Assembly: GCF_000622405.1 (NCBI RefSeq)
Contig: NZ_JASF01000005.1
Location: 1,178,001-1,242,000 of the forward strand
Direction of reading: 5' to 3'
DNA from: Sulfitobacter donghicola DSW-25 = KCTC 12864 = JCM 14565
Lineage (GTDB): Bacteria; Pseudomonadota; Alphaproteobacteria; Rhodobacterales; Rhodobacteraceae
Length of the DNA stretch: 64,000 nt
Under the pieces are notes generated by a model. That model saw nothing but the letters and a program-made list of their open reading frames with translations. It was not told the origin of the DNA and searched no databases. Numbering within the stretch: position 1 is the first letter of the stretch; each line of letters opens with the position of its first letter. Shown piece after piece: positions 17,838-27,418 of the stretch. A program made the position numbers and the translations under genes.

Positions 17838-18524
17838 TTAGACCATCAAGCGATAGCCGCCGGATTCAGTAATCAGCAACCGCGCGTTGGATGGGTCGGG
17901 TTCGATTTTCTGGCGCAAGCGGTAAATATGCGTTTCCAGCGTGTGCGTGGTTACTCCGGCGTTATAGCCCCACACCTCATGCAGCAGCACATCCCGCGCA
18001 ACGACCCCTTCGGATGAGCGGTGCAGGAATTTGAGGATGTTTGTTTCTTTCTCGGTGAGGCGAACCTTGGTTTCATCTTCGCGGATCAACATCTTCATGG
18101 ATGGTTTGAAGGTATACGGCCCAAGCTGGAAAATCGCGTCTTCGGATTGTTCATGCGTACGAAGCTGGCTGCGAATGCGCGCCAAAAGAACAGGGAATTT
18201 GAACGGCTTGGAAACATAATCATTTGCGCCAGCATCCAGACCCAAAATTGTGTCGGCATCGCCATCATGGCCCGTCAGCATCATGATCGGGCTTTTGATA
18301 CCTTGCTTGCGCAGCAGGCGGCACAGCTCACGGCCATCTGTGTCTGGCAGGCCCACATCGAGGATCAGCAAATCATAGATCATTTCCTTGGCGCGGGTCA
18401 TTGCCTCGGCACCATTTGCGGCCTCAAAGACATCAAAGTCTTCGGTCATGATCAACTGCTCACTTAACGCTTCGCGCAGGTCGTCGTCGTCATCTACAAG
18501 CAATATCTTTTTGAGCTGGGCCAT
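17838..18524 (-). CDS. OmpR-family response regulator
   Basis: The 228-residue protein has an N-terminal receiver (acid cluster DDDDD at residues 11-15, phosphorylated D56 in ILDVGLPDTDG, K106 in YVSKPF). The C-terminal winged helix spans about 135-226 and ends in LLITESGGYRLMV. No histidine kinase gene is next to it, so it is an orphan by position. Orphan regulators of this type include the envelope regulator CenR of alphaproteobacteria, which is one possible identity that an alignment would settle. The ATG at 18524 follows GGAGAAGCACG. A GANTC site lies 20 bp upstream of the start. Confidence 0.9.
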   Translation of the reverse strand: MAQLKKILLVDDDDDLREALSEQLIMTEDFDVFEAANGAEAMTRAKEMIYDLLILDVGLPDTDGRELCRLLRKQGIKSPIMMLTGHDGDADTILGLDAGANDYVSKPFKFPVLLARIRSQLRTHEQSEDAIFQLGPYTFKPSMKMLIREDETKVRLTEKETNILKFLHRSSEGVVARDVLLHEVWGYNAGVTTHTLETHIYRLRQKIEPDPSNARLLITESGGYRLMV

Positions 18525-18543
18525 CGTGCTTCTCCATTCCGTT

Positions 18544-18548
18544 GAGTC
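18544..18548. promoter_or_regulatory. GANTC (CcrM) site just upstream of the response regulator
   Basis: GAGTC lies 20 bp before the start codon, within the leader or promoter. As ccrM is encoded in this window, the adenine is probably methylated. Whether it affects expression cannot be read from sequence. Confidence 0.4.
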
Positions 18549-18689
18549 AAAGATATGGATGTGTAGCCATACAACAAGGGGGTGAAGTATTTCCTCACAT
18601 CGCTGTGTCGCAATGCGGTCAAATGTTTCAATTCCCGCCCTCATGACCTAAATATCAGTCAACAGACCTGATGAGTTGTAACATTCGCC

Positions 18690-19769
18690 ATGCCTTTCGC
18701 CCCAGATGTCACCGAAACACTGGCCCGTTCACGGGCTGATTTGCGTATGGGCGTGCCGATTGTATTAGGTACCATGTTGGTCTTTGCCGCTGAAACGCTG
18801 ACACCTCAGCGGCTTGCCGATGCGTTGTCGCTGGAAGGCGATCCTGTGTTGGCGATCACCGCACGGCGCGCTGAGACGCTAAAGGCACGTGCCTATGATG
18901 GTGATCTCGCGCGGCTGCGCCTACCGCAGGACGCTTCGCTTTCTTGGATTCAAAGCATCGCTGACCCCGCGGATGATCTTCGCGCGCCCCTAAAAGGGCC
19001 TCTGATCGCGGAACGCGAAGGGGATGCATCGACCCATAGAACAGCATTGAACGTTGTAAAATCAGCGCGGCTATTGCCCGCTGCTGTGATTTTGGAACTG
19101 GCAAATCCAGCTGAATTTGCCGCGACCCATTCACTGACCCACGTCGATAGCGCTGCTGCTGCCGTGTTGCTGCAAGCAAATAGCCCCCTACATTCGACCG
19201 TTCACGCCCGCCTGCCCATCGAGGTTTCCGAAAAAGGGCGGCTTCATATCTTTCGTCCCGAAAACGGGGGCGAAGAGCATTACGCGATCGAGATCGGCCG
19301 CCCAGATCGTCAGGCTCCTGTTTTGTGCCGCCTCCATTCCGCCTGCTTTACCGGTGATGTTATGGGCAGCATGAAATGTGATTGCGGCCCGCAGCTCCAC
19401 GCGGCGCTTGCCCAAATGGGCAAAGAAGGCCACGGCGTCTTGTTGTACCTTAACCAAGAGGGGCGCGGCATTGGGCTTGCAAACAAAATGCGGGCCTATT
19501 CGCTGCAAGATCAGGGGTTTGACACAGTCGAGGCGAACCACAGATTGGGGTTTGAAGACGACGAACGCGATTTCCGCCTTGGGGCTGACATTTTGAAAAA
19601 GATGGGTTTTTCCGCTGTGAACCTGCTGACGAATAACCCCCGCAAGGTTGATATGATGGAGCAATCTGGCGTTCACGTCGCGCAACGTGTTCCGCTAGTG
19701 GTTGGCGAGAATCGCTTCAACACAGACTACCTCGCGACCAAAGCCGCCAAATCGGGGCACTTTTTGTGA
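18690..19769 (+). CDS. ribA: GTP cyclohydrolase II
   Basis: RibA opens GTP to start riboflavin synthesis. The 359-residue protein carries the catalytic module in the second half: zinc ligands in CRLHSACFTGDVMGSMKCDCG, then YLNQEGRGIGLANKMRAY, DTVEANHRLGFEDDERDF and LLTNNPRKV. The N-terminal 180 residues are not a DHBP synthase (RibB) domain; they are a lineage-type extension seen in rhodobacterial RibA. The downstream L,D-transpeptidase overlaps by 4 bp (GTGA). The 165-bp divergent region to the response regulator holds its promoter. No FMN riboswitch pattern is seen there. Confidence 0.93.
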   Translation: MPFAPDVTETLARSRADLRMGVPIVLGTMLVFAAETLTPQRLADALSLEGDPVLAITARRAETLKARAYDGDLARLRLPQDASLSWIQSIADPADDLRAPLKGPLIAEREGDASTHRTALNVVKSARLLPAAVILELANPAEFAATHSLTHVDSAAAAVLLQANSPLHSTVHARLPIEVSEKGRLHIFRPENGGEEHYAIEIGRPDRQAPVLCRLHSACFTGDVMGSMKCDCGPQLHAALAQMGKEGHGVLLYLNQEGRGIGLANKMRAYSLQDQGFDTVEANHRLGFEDDERDFRLGADILKKMGFSAVNLLTNNPRKVDMMEQSGVHVAQRVPLVVGENRFNTDYLATKAAKSGHFL

Positions 19770-20260
19770 CGCCCTATGATCTGGTCCTTACCCCCAAGGG
19801 TGTGCGATTTCAGGGGAAAATCTGGCCCTGCACCATCGGCAAAGGGGGCATAAAAACAGACAAACGCGAAGGTGATGGCGCGACCCCGCGTGGGGTACAC
19901 CGCATTGTCGGGATGCTCTACCGTGCGGATCGGATCGCAAAGCCAACAGCCTGGGCTATCCCGATTGGGCCACGGGACCTGTGGTCAGACGCGAGTGAAG
20001 ATATACACTACAACAGCTTGGTGCGTGCGCCTTATGGCCCTAGCCATGAAAAACTGCGCCGCGCCGACCCGTTGTACGATCTTGTTCTGCTCACTGATTG
20101 GAACTGGCCCAATGCCACCAGCGGGAAAGGATCTGCGATCTTTATCCACCAATACCGCAGACCAGGATACCCCACCGAAGGCTGTGTGGCATTTTCGAGA
20201 GCAGATTTACACGAAATCGCGCGCCGAATTTCCCCACACAGCCGACTGATCGTTCCTTAA
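19766..20260 (+). CDS. YkuD-type L,D-transpeptidase family protein
   Basis: The 164-residue protein is an L,D-transpeptidase catalytic domain: early TIGKGGIKTDKREGDGATP, middle WAIPIGPRDLWSD, and the catalytic H128 and C140 in IFIHQY and YPTEGCVAFSRADL. Family members make 3-3 peptidoglycan cross-links or attach proteins to peptidoglycan. There is no signal peptide in the frame that begins with the GTG at 19766, so export is unclear; a compact cytoplasmic-looking subfamily is known in alphaproteobacteria. It is coupled to ribA by a GTGA overlap and converges on yggS with a 4-bp stop overlap. Confidence 0.88.
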   Translation: MTPYDLVLTPKGVRFQGKIWPCTIGKGGIKTDKREGDGATPRGVHRIVGMLYRADRIAKPTAWAIPIGPRDLWSDASEDIHYNSLVRAPYGPSHEKLRRADPLYDLVLLTDWNWPNATSGKGSAIFIHQYRRPGYPTEGCVAFSRADLHEIARRISPHSRLIVP

Positions 20261-20910
20261 CCGACCACTCGATCGCCAAAGATTGCCGAACCCACGCGAA
20301 CATGAGTCGCGCCCAAGGCGATCGCTTTTTCGAAATCACTGCTCATCCCCATTGATAGACCCTGCAAACCATTGCGTTTCGCAATTTTAGCAAGCAGCGC
20401 AAAGTGAAGCGCGGCTTCTTCCTCAACAGGGGGGATGCACATCAGGCCCTTTACCGGCAGATCCAGCGCCAGACATTCGGCAATGAAACCATCCGCATCC
20501 ATCGGCAAAACACCCGCCTTTTGCTCTTCCTCACCGGTATTCACCTGAATGAACAGATCAGGGCATTTACCGATTTCTTGTGCGATTCGTGCCATTGTGT
20601 TTGCCAGTTTGGGGCGGTCGAGCGTGTGAATGCTGTCAGCCAGCTCCATCGCTTGTCTGGTCTTGTTGGTTTGCAGGGGGCCGATGAGGTGGAGTTCGAT
20701 GTTTTCGAAGCGTTCGCGAAAGGCAGGCCATTTGCCCGCTGCTTCCTGTACTTTGTTTTCACCAAAAACGCGGTGACCTTCTTCCAATACAGCCTCAACA
20801 CGTCCGTTTGGTTGCACCTTACTAACAGCGATCAGTGAAACAGATCCCGCTTCGCGGCCTGCTTTGGCTTCGGCTTTTGTAATTTTTGAAGTGATGTCAC
20901 GCAGTGTCAT
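20257..20910 (-). CDS. YggS/PLPBP-family pyridoxal phosphate homeostasis protein
   Basis: A 217-residue fold-type III PLP protein. The PLP lysine is in LIAVSKVQP (about residue 31), followed by FGENKVQEA, the ELHLIGPLQTNKTRQ strand, IQVNTGEEEQKAG, GLMCIPP, and the late GMSSDFEKAIALGATHVRVGSAIFG. These match YggS/PROSC, which buffers free PLP and affects amino-acid pools rather than catalysing a known reaction. It stands between two convergent or terminator boundaries and so is probably monocistronic. Confidence 0.94.
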   Translation of the reverse strand: MTLRDITSKITKAEAKAGREAGSVSLIAVSKVQPNGRVEAVLEEGHRVFGENKVQEAAGKWPAFRERFENIELHLIGPLQTNKTRQAMELADSIHTLDRPKLANTMARIAQEIGKCPDLFIQVNTGEEEQKAGVLPMDADGFIAECLALDLPVKGLMCIPPVEEEAALHFALLAKIAKRNGLQGLSMGMSSDFEKAIALGATHVRVGSAIFGDRVVG

Positions 20911-20953
20911 AGTTTGGCTCCTGTTCTAGGGCCTACAAATAACAGCAATGCGG

Positions 20954-20984
20954 AAAAGAAAAGGGGCAGACCGAAGTCTGCCCC
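20954..20984 (-). terminator. Rho-independent terminator of the porin gene
   Basis: A 9-bp perfect stem GGGGCAGAC/GTCTGCCCC closes a stable UUCG tetraloop on the minus strand and is followed by TTTTCTTTT. This is the cleanest terminator in the window, as expected for an abundant mRNA. Confidence 0.93.
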
Positions 20985-21010
20985 AAATCTATTAGATAGT
21001 ATTGTTCAAC

Positions 21011-21907
21011 TTAGAAGTTGAAGCGAACACCCAAGTCAACCATGGTCTCGTCGCCCAAGGAACCGCCTGTGGAAACACCACCGCGCAGGGATGTACCGCC
21101 ACCCATGTCGTGGTTGAAGTCGATACCGAAGGATGTGTCAGCCCACTGGTCAGCGTCTGCAACATAAGCTTCGATGTTTGTTGCTGCGCCTACGTCAACA
21201 CGACCGGCCAGAACGATGTGATCGCCTGCTGTGCCGTTGTCTGCGTATGCCAATGTAACGTCTGCGATACCGAAGGAACCACCAACAGATGCTGCGAACT
21301 CTGTGTCAGCTGCGTTGTCGGAATCCTGTGCACCCAATGCGAATGTCCAGCCGTTCCATGTGTATGCAACGTGTGCTGCGATACGGTCGTCTGTGTCAGA
21401 CGCAGATACGTGCAAGGAGAAGTCGCCTGCGGAGTACAGAACTTCTACACCGTTGTCGCCACCGTCGCCGAGGCCACCGGAGGAGTACGCGTCGCCGCGG
21501 AAGTTGTATGCGGTGTAGTCATAGTTGTGACCGGTCAGACCGATGTCGATTGGGTACATGCCAGGCATGAACTCAAGCGCGCCGAAGATGTTACCAACAC
21601 CGATTTCCAGACCACCGGAACGTGCGAAGTAACGAACGCCGTTGAACTGTGGGCGGTTGCCGTTTGCTGCGTCGCGCTCTTCGCCTTCAAGACGAACACG
21701 TGCACCGAAAGTAACGCCAGCGTCGGATTCAGCTGTCGCGTCGATCTGCAAGCGGAAACGGCTTGTCAGGTCTGTGGAGCTGTCGCCTGTGCCATCGTCA
21801 GAGTTGTATACGATACCAAAGCGGCCGTAGCCGGAGAATGATACGTCTGCTGCTGCAACTGAAGCTGTGGCGACCAGAGCTGTTGTTGCGAAGAGAACTT
21901 TTTTCAT
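21011..21907 (-). CDS. Outer-membrane porin
   Basis: A 298-residue porin with a signal peptide (cleavage after ASVAAA, about residue 20), the start DVSFSGYGRFGIVY, alternating beta-strand pattern, and the C-terminal phenylalanine (LGVRFNF) used for BAM recognition. It fits the rhodobacterial general-porin family. Acidic residues and glycine dominate the loops. Codon use is strongly biased, as for a highly expressed gene. The ATG at 21907 has GAGGG 8 nt upstream. A strong UUCG terminator ends the transcript. Confidence 0.93.
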   Translation of the reverse strand: MKKVLFATTALVATASVAAADVSFSGYGRFGIVYNSDDGTGDSSTDLTSRFRLQIDATAESDAGVTFGARVRLEGEERDAANGNRPQFNGVRYFARSGGLEIGVGNIFGALEFMPGMYPIDIGLTGHNYDYTAYNFRGDAYSSGGLGDGGDNGVEVLYSAGDFSLHVSASDTDDRIAAHVAYTWNGWTFALGAQDSDNAADTEFAASVGGSFGIADVTLAYADNGTAGDHIVLAGRVDVGAATNIEAYVADADQWADTSFGIDFNHDMGGGTSLRGGVSTGGSLGDETMVDLGVRFNF

Positions 21908-22183
21908 GAGTTTTCCCTCGATTTGAATTCAATAGGACCCGACCGGGGAATTCCGATCAAGGTATGATGCTCTTTTGCGCCGCGCCTCGGCTTTTGGCAA
22001 GCAAACCAGTTCGCCAGAAAGCAATGTCGTCATTGATGGTGCAGCTTTGCCACACCTTCCCCTTTCGCCTGCAGCTTTCCCGTTCGGCAACAGGGCGCCC
22101 TACCGACGCACTATATATACATTGACCTTGCCCAGATGCCTTTGCTTGGGTATTGCATAGAAAACAACGGTAAGGTGGCGACA
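21908..22183. other. Divergent promoter region between porin and DUF3576 genes
   Basis: This 276-bp region carries the promoters of two divergent genes. It contains two GAATTC palindromes near the porin start. I see no defined operator, small RNA or short coding frame with a ribosome site. Confidence 0.4.
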
Positions 22184-22681
22184 ATGGCGCGCATTCGGGC
22201 ACGAAATATAGTGATACTGGCGGTAGCGCTTGGCGCATTGTCGGCCTGTGGATCAATCGGGAAGATCGGCAAACCCGCGACTGAGCGGCCTGCTCAGTAT
22301 CAAAACCCTAATGTTCCTTCAGTTGTCGAAACTGATTCGAGCAATACAATCTGGTCGCTGTTCAATAATAAGAGCACCGAAAGCACCGTAGCCGTAAACA
22401 AATACCTATGGAGCGCCTCACTGGAGGTGCTTAGCTTCTTGCCCGTAACTTCTGTTGACCCATTCACTGGTGTGATCGTCACCGGCTTTGGAACACCTCC
22501 GGGTGGCGGCCGTTCTTATCGTGCGACTGTCTTGATCGACGATCCTGCGTTAGATGCACGTTCTTTGCATGTTGCATTGCAATCCCGCGGTGGCGCAGTG
22601 AGCAGAGCAACGACACGCGCCGTCGAAGACGCGATTCTTTCGCGCGCGCGTGAACTGCGGATTTCTGACAACAAACTCTAA
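22184..22681 (+). CDS. DUF3576 lipoprotein
   Basis: The 165-residue protein has a lipoprotein signal (ILAVALGALSAC, lipidated cysteine at about residue 21) and a globular DUF3576 domain: NKYLWSASLEVLSFLP, then TGVIVTGFGTPPGGGRSYRATVLI and the C-terminal LSRARELRISDNKL. The function of DUF3576 is unknown; placement before leuS and lptE is commonly seen in Rhodobacterales. The ATG at 22184 has AAGG 8-9 nt upstream. Confidence 0.88.
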   Translation: MARIRARNIVILAVALGALSACGSIGKIGKPATERPAQYQNPNVPSVVETDSSNTIWSLFNNKSTESTVAVNKYLWSASLEVLSFLPVTSVDPFTGVIVTGFGTPPGGGRSYRATVLIDDPALDARSLHVALQSRGGAVSRATTRAVEDAILSRARELRISDNKL

Positions 22682-22710
22682 TCGCCCCACCAACCGAATT
22701 GATTTTTTAC

Positions 22711-22746
22711 AGCGCCGGGCATTGTGAACACCACACGTCCGGCGTT
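22711..22746 (+). promoter_or_regulatory. Leader hairpin upstream of leuS
   Basis: CGCCGG pairs with CCGGCG around a loop of about 20 nt that can itself pair TGTG with CACA. It lies between the DUF3576 stop and the leuS start. It could act as an attenuator or as an RNA processing site. No leader peptide rich in leucine was found, so classical attenuation is not supported. Confidence 0.3.
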
Positions 22747-22770
22747 GCTGCGTAAAAAGGCCTGCCTAAA

Positions 22771-25344
22771 ATGACCTCTACCACCCGTTACACCCCATCC
22801 GAGATCGAAGCCCGCTGGCAAGCCGCCTGGGAAAAGGACGAGATATTCAAAGCTGTTCGTTCGGCGGATAAGCCCAAGTATTACGTCCTTGAGATGTTTC
22901 CCTATCCTTCGGGGCGGATTCACATGGGCCACGTACGTAACTATACGTTGGGCGATGTCATTGCGCGCTATAAACTCGCCAAAGGGTTTAACGTCTTGCA
23001 CCCGATGGGTTGGGATTCGTTTGGTTTGGCCGCTGAAAACGCAGCGATGCAAAAAGGTATTCACCCCGGTGAGTGGACCTATCAAAACATCGAAGACATG
23101 AAAAACCAGATGAAGCCGTTAGGCTTTTCGTTGGATTGGTCGCGTGAAATCGCAACATGCCACCCAGATTACTATCAGCACCAGCAGGCGATGTTCATTG
23201 ATATGATCGATGCTGGCCTGATTTATCGCAAGAACGCCATCGTGAACTGGGATCCGGTAGATATGACCGTTCTGGCGAATGAACAGGTTGAACAAGGGCG
23301 CGGCTGGCGCTCGGGGGCGCTGGTGGAACGGCGCGAGCTCACACAGTGGTTCTTTAAGATCTCGGATTACTCCGAAGAGCTGCTTGCCGGGCTGGACACG
23401 CTAGAAAACTGGCCTGCCAAGGTACGCCTGATGCAGGAAAACTGGATCGGGAAATCGCGCGGCCTGCAATTTGCCTTTTCCGCAATCAACGCCCCTGATG
23501 GCCATGACCGCATCGAAGTCTATACAACGCGGCCTGATACGCTGAACGGCGCCAGCTTTGTTGGCATCTCACCAGATCACCCGATTGCCAAACTGCTGGA
23601 ACGTGACAATCCCGAAGTTGCGGCCTTTACGGCAGAATGCCGCAAAGGCGGCACAACAGAAGAAGCGATCGAAACAGCCGAAAAACTGGGCTTTGATACA
23701 GGTATCCGCGTCCGTCATCCGTTTGACACCTCACAAGAGCTGCCAGTCTACATCGCGAACTTCATCTTGATGGATTACGGTACAGGCGCAATTTTTGGCT
23801 GCCCTGCCCATGACCCGCGCGATTTTGAATTCGCGACGAAATATGGCCTGCCGATCATCTCGACCTTCCTGCCCAGCGAAGACGCGAATGAAGAACTAAC
23901 CGAAGCCTTTGTGCCTGCCAAAACCGAAAAGGTTTTCTTCAACCGCGGTTTTGCGGGCGAGCAGTGGCAAACGGGCCTAGAGGCGATTGATGCCGCGATC
24001 ACGTTCTGCGAATCTCAGGGTGTTGGCCAAGGTGTCACTAAATACCGCCTGCGCGACTGGGGTCTGTCCCGCCAGCGCTATTGGGGCTGCCCTATTCCTG
24101 TTGTGCATTGTGATGACTGCGGCGTTGTTCCCGAAAAGAAAGAGAACCTGCCCGTTAAATTGCCCGAAGACGTCACCTTTGACGTACCAGGAAACCCGCT
24201 GGACCGTCACACGGAATGGCGCACAACGCCTTGCCCGTCTTGTGGTAAGCCTGCGCAACGTGAAACCGACACGATGGATACCTTTGTGGATTCGTCATGG
24301 TATTACGCACGCTTTACTGCGCCTCATGCCGATACGCCTACCGTGATGGATGATGCCGAGTATTGGATGAACGTCGATCAATACATCGGCGGGGTCGAGC
24401 ACGCGATCCTTCACCTACTTTACGCACGCTTCTTTGCGCGCGCGATGGAGATCACGGGGCATTTGCCAAAATCAGCCGCCGAACCTTTTGATGCGCTGTT
24501 CACTCAGGGCATGGTGACCCACGCGATCTACAAGACCGAAGCAGGCGCAGATGGGCGCCCTGTCTTCCACTATCCCGAAGAGGTGGACCTAAAAGGGGAC
24601 AAGGCCTTCCTCAAAGAGGGTGGTTCAGAGGTTGAGATCATCCCATCGGCCAAAATGTCCAAATCCAAGAACAACGTTGTTGATCCACTCAGCATCATTT
24701 CCGCCTTTGGTGCGGATACGGCCCGCTGGTTTGTGCTCAGCGATTCGCCTCCCGAACGTGACGTCGAATGGACAGCCTCAGGCGCTGAAGCCGCCTATAA
24801 ACACCTCACTCGTGTTTGGAACATCTGTGACCGTATCGGTGCGATGGAAGACGGGGCAAAGGGCGAAGGTGATGATGATCTGCTGAGACAGATGCATAAA
24901 GCCATCCACGATGTGACCATGGCGATTGAAAGCTTTGGATTTAACGCCGCCATCGCCAAGCTGTACGGCTTTACCGCGACTTTGCAAAAATCCAAAGCAT
25001 CCAAAGCCGCGCAGCGCGAGGCAGTAATGACGCTGGCACAGCTGATGTCACCGATGACGCCACACTTGGCCGAAGATATTTGGGCGAACCAAGGCGGCGA
25101 GGGCCTGATCGCCAAAGCCCCTTGGCCGGTTGTTGATGAATCCATGCTGAAGGACGACAATGTCACCCTGCCTATTCAGGTGAACGGCAAACGTCGCGGC
25201 GAAATCAACGTTCCTGCCGAGATGCCAAAGGATGAGGTCGAAAAGCTGGCCCTTGCCCATGAGGCTGTTATCCGTATCCTTGACGGCGGAACACCCAAGA
25301 AGGTGATCGTTGTCCCGGGGCGGATTGTGAATGTCGTTGTTTAA
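22771..25344 (+). CDS. leuS: Leucyl-tRNA synthetase
   Basis: The 857-residue class I synthetase has the HIGH motif as HMGH (51-54, in [13 protein letters not shown]), the CP1 editing domain with [15 protein letters not shown] and [12 protein letters not shown], a zinc-type [18 protein letters not shown] insert and the KMSKS loop at 628-632. The C-terminal tRNA-binding part ends in GRIVNVVV. The ATG at 22771 is the family start; its ribosome site (AAAGG) is about 11 nt away, slightly far. A hairpin in the leader at 22710-22750 is described separately. The stop overlaps lptE by 14 bp. Confidence 0.97.
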   Translation: MTSTTRYTPSEIEARWQAAWEKDEIFKAVRSADKPKYYVLEMFPYPSGRIHMGHVRNYTLGDVIARYKLAKGFNVLHPMGWDSFGLAAENAAMQKGIHPGEWTYQNIEDMKNQMKPLGFSLDWSREIATCHPDYYQHQQAMFIDMIDAGLIYRKNAIVNWDPVDMTVLANEQVEQGRGWRSGALVERRELTQWFFKISDYSEELLAGLDTLENWPAKVRLMQENWIGKSRGLQFAFSAINAPDGHDRIEVYTTRPDTLNGASFVGISPDHPIAKLLERDNPEVAAFTAECRKGGTTEEAIETAEKLGFDTGIRVRHPFDTSQELPVYIANFILMDYGTGAIFGCPAHDPRDFEFATKYGLPIISTFLPSEDANEELTEAFVPAKTEKVFFNRGFAGEQWQTGLEAIDAAITFCESQGVGQGVTKYRLRDWGLSRQRYWGCPIPVVHCDDCGVVPEKKENLPVKLPEDVTFDVPGNPLDRHTEWRTTPCPSCGKPAQRETDTMDTFVDSSWYYARFTAPHADTPTVMDDAEYWMNVDQYIGGVEHAILHLLYARFFARAMEITGHLPKSAAEPFDALFTQGMVTHAIYKTEAGADGRPVFHYPEEVDLKGDKAFLKEGGSEVEIIPSAKMSKSKNNVVDPLSIISAFGADTARWFVLSDSPPERDVEWTASGAEAAYKHLTRVWNICDRIGAMEDGAKGEGDDDLLRQMHKAIHDVTMAIESFGFNAAIAKLYGFTATLQKSKASKAAQREAVMTLAQLMSPMTPHLAEDIWANQGGEGLIAKAPWPVVDESMLKDDNVTLPIQVNGKRRGEINVPAEMPKDEVEKLALAHEAVIRILDGGTPKKVIVVPGRIVNVVV

Positions 25345-25816
25345 CCGCCGAAGCCTGATCGCGCTGCCCTTTGCGTTGGCCGCCTGTGGTTTTACGCCTG
25401 CATATGGCCCTGAGGGCGCGGGAACAAAGCTGCGCGGGCAGGTGTTGGTGCAAGAGCCGTCTTCACAAGCGGGCTACCTGCTGACACGCCATCTGGAAAC
25501 CCGACTGGGGCGTAGCGGTAGCTCGGCACGGTATGCGTTAGACCTGAACATCGTGTTGAAGCAAGACGGGCTGGCAATTAACACGGCGGGTGACACGACG
25601 CGGTTTAATTTGACGGGTCGTGTCAACTATGCGTTGCGTGACACTAATTCTGGTGATGTTCTCTCTTCTGGCGAAGTCGAGAATTTTACCGCTTACTCGG
25701 CCACAGGCACCACTGTTGCATCTTTGGCTGCTGAGCGGGACGCCGTTGAGCGGCTGATGAACATCCTTGGCGACCAAATCACCGCCCGCTTGTTTGCTAC
25801 GGACCTGCCCTCATGA
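25331..25816 (+). CDS. lptE: LPS-assembly lipoprotein LptE
   Basis: LptE plugs LptD and helps place lipopolysaccharide in the outer leaflet. The 161-residue protein has a lipoprotein signal ([11 protein letters not shown]19) followed at once by [12 protein letters not shown], the family's usual start of the mature protein, and a two-strand, two-helix pattern with the late [18 protein letters not shown]. It overlaps leuS by 14 bp and holA by 4 bp, so the three are co-translated in sequence. Conserved placement between leuS and holA supports the call despite low sequence identity in this family. Confidence 0.9.
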   Translation: MSLFNRRSLIALPFALAACGFTPAYGPEGAGTKLRGQVLVQEPSSQAGYLLTRHLETRLGRSGSSARYALDLNIVLKQDGLAINTAGDTTRFNLTGRVNYALRDTNSGDVLSSGEVENFTAYSATGTTVASLAAERDAVERLMNILGDQITARLFATDLPS

Positions 25817-26820
25817 AACTAGGTCGCCGCGATGGCGCTGGGATCGTCGCGAAACCGCCCAAGGATAAGCTTGGGCTGTTGTTATACGGCAGCGACGCCA
25901 TGCGCGTGGCCCTCAAACGGCAAGAGTACCTAAAAGCGCTGCTCGGCCCTGCCGCCGAAGAGGAAATGCGACTCACCCGCATTCCTGCAGGCGAGCTGCG
26001 GCGCGAACCTGCGCTGTTGATGGATGCCATCAAAGCTGTCGGCTTTTTCCCTGGTCCCCGCGCTGCCTTTGTAGAGGGCGCAACCGAACTGGTGGCGCAA
26101 ACCATAATCCAAACGATGGAGGATTGGCAGGCGGGGGATGCGCAAATCATCATCACCGCAGGGGATTTGAAAAAAACGTCCAAACTGCTCAAGGCCTTTC
26201 AAACCCACAGCAACGCCTATGCGTGGGGTATCTTTGATGATCCCCCTGACCGCGCCGAAATTGAGCGCCTTTTAAACGAGGCAAAGCTTCGGGCGGATGG
26301 ACCAGCAATGACCGCGCTGGAAGACCTTGCTCGCAGCCTTGATCCAGGTGATTTTCGCCAAACCCTTGAAAAGCTGTCGTTGTACAAACTCAGCGATACG
26401 GACACGGCGGTATCTCTTGATGATCTTGCGGCTTGTTCCCCTGCCTCGGTTGAGGCCGCTGTCGATGACATCATCAACGTCATCGCTGAAAAACAGATCA
26501 AGCTGATCGGCCCCTTGATGCGCCGCCTGCAAAGCCAAGGCGTGAACGCTGTGACCCTGAGCATCATGGCCATGCGCCATTTCCGCACCCTCCACCGTAG
26601 TGCCTGCAACCCTGGTGCCCCGATCTGGGGCGTACGCGACCGCGACCGTGTGATGCGCCAAGCCCGCGATTGGGGGACACCGAAATTAGAGACCGCCCTG
26701 ACGATTTTGACAGACACTGATTTGCAACTACGCTCAGCAGGGCAAACTGCCCCTGCAATGGCGATCATAGAACGCACGTTCATTCGCCTCGCCATGTTTG
26801 GGGCCAGCAGAGGAGGCTAA
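25813..26820 (+). CDS. holA: DNA polymerase III subunit delta
   Basis: HolA is the wrench of the clamp loader that opens the beta clamp. The 335-residue protein starts with LLYGSDAMRVALKRQEYLK, has the IIITAGDLKKTSKLLKAF strand-helix, and a C-terminal helical collar domain (MAMRHFRTLHRSA, later RTFIRLAMFGASRGG). Length and placement after lptE match the family. The ATG at 25813 overlaps lptE by 4 bp. A GST gene follows by 4 bp. Confidence 0.92.
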   Translation: MKLGRRDGAGIVAKPPKDKLGLLLYGSDAMRVALKRQEYLKALLGPAAEEEMRLTRIPAGELRREPALLMDAIKAVGFFPGPRAAFVEGATELVAQTIIQTMEDWQAGDAQIIITAGDLKKTSKLLKAFQTHSNAYAWGIFDDPPDRAEIERLLNEAKLRADGPAMTALEDLARSLDPGDFRQTLEKLSLYKLSDTDTAVSLDDLAACSPASVEAAVDDIINVIAEKQIKLIGPLMRRLQSQGVNAVTLSIMAMRHFRTLHRSACNPGAPIWGVRDRDRVMRQARDWGTPKLETALTILTDTDLQLRSAGQTAPAMAIIERTFIRLAMFGASRGG

Positions 26821-26824
26821 CACC

Positions 26825-27418
26825 ATGTATAAAGTTATCGGAGCACCAGCCACACGCGCCTTTCGCGTCATGTGGATGCTCGAAGAGCTTGGCCAGCCCT
26901 ATGAAGTTATCCCAGTAAAGCCCGCCTCAAAAGAGGCTCGCGACTATAACCCTTCGGGCAAAGTACCCGCCCTTGTGGATGGTGAGGAAACCCTCACCGA
27001 CTCTGTCGCGATCATGCAGTACCTTGCGGATAAACATGGCGGTTTGACTGCACCTGCAGGCACCCCGCAACGCGCACGCCAAGATGCGATGCTGTTCTGG
27101 TTGATCGACGAATTCGACGCGATTCTCTGGGCCGCTGCCAAACACAGCTTTGTCTTTCCAGAAGACATGCGTGTGCCGATCATCAAAGACAGTTTGAAGG
27201 CCGAGTTCCTGCGCGCGTCAACCGTGCTGGCCAATCGTCTGGATGGCCCTTTTTTGATGGGTGACGAGATAACCGTACCTGACCTATTGGCCGTTCATTG
27301 TATCAACTGGTCCATCGGCGCAAAGTTCCCAAAGGTGGATGAGCGCCTTGGCTCTTGGGCGGCAGAGCTGCGCAAACGCGACGCGTTCAAAGCGGTTCGA
27401 GCGCAAACCAGTTCTTAA
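26825..27418 (+). CDS. Glutathione S-transferase family protein
   Basis: A 197-residue GST with an N-terminal thioredoxin-like domain (YKVIGAPATRAFRVMWMLEELG, then PSGKVPALVDGEETLTDSVAI carrying the cis-proline and the glutathione-binding DS) and a helical C-terminal domain. The catalytic position at the N-terminus shows no clear Tyr, Ser or Cys, as in several bacterial GST classes. The ATG at 26825 follows AGGAGG 9 nt upstream. It ends the leuS-lptE-holA run and converges on the flavoprotein gene with a 4-bp stop overlap. Confidence 0.88.
   Translation: MYKVIGAPATRAFRVMWMLEELGQPYEVIPVKPASKEARDYNPSGKVPALVDGEETLTDSVAIMQYLADKHGGLTAPAGTPQRARQDAMLFWLIDEFDAILWAAAKHSFVFPEDMRVPIIKDSLKAEFLRASTVLANRLDGPFLMGDEITVPDLLAVHCINWSIGAKFPKVDERLGSWAAELRKRDAFKAVRAQTSS

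Noticed and set aside
21002..21841. Long plus-strand frame opposite the porin gene, rich in Cys and Val
   Set aside because: It is the antisense of a porin with strong codon bias, which keeps the opposite frame open. It has no ribosome site, and its composition mirrors the porin's Gly/Asp codons.
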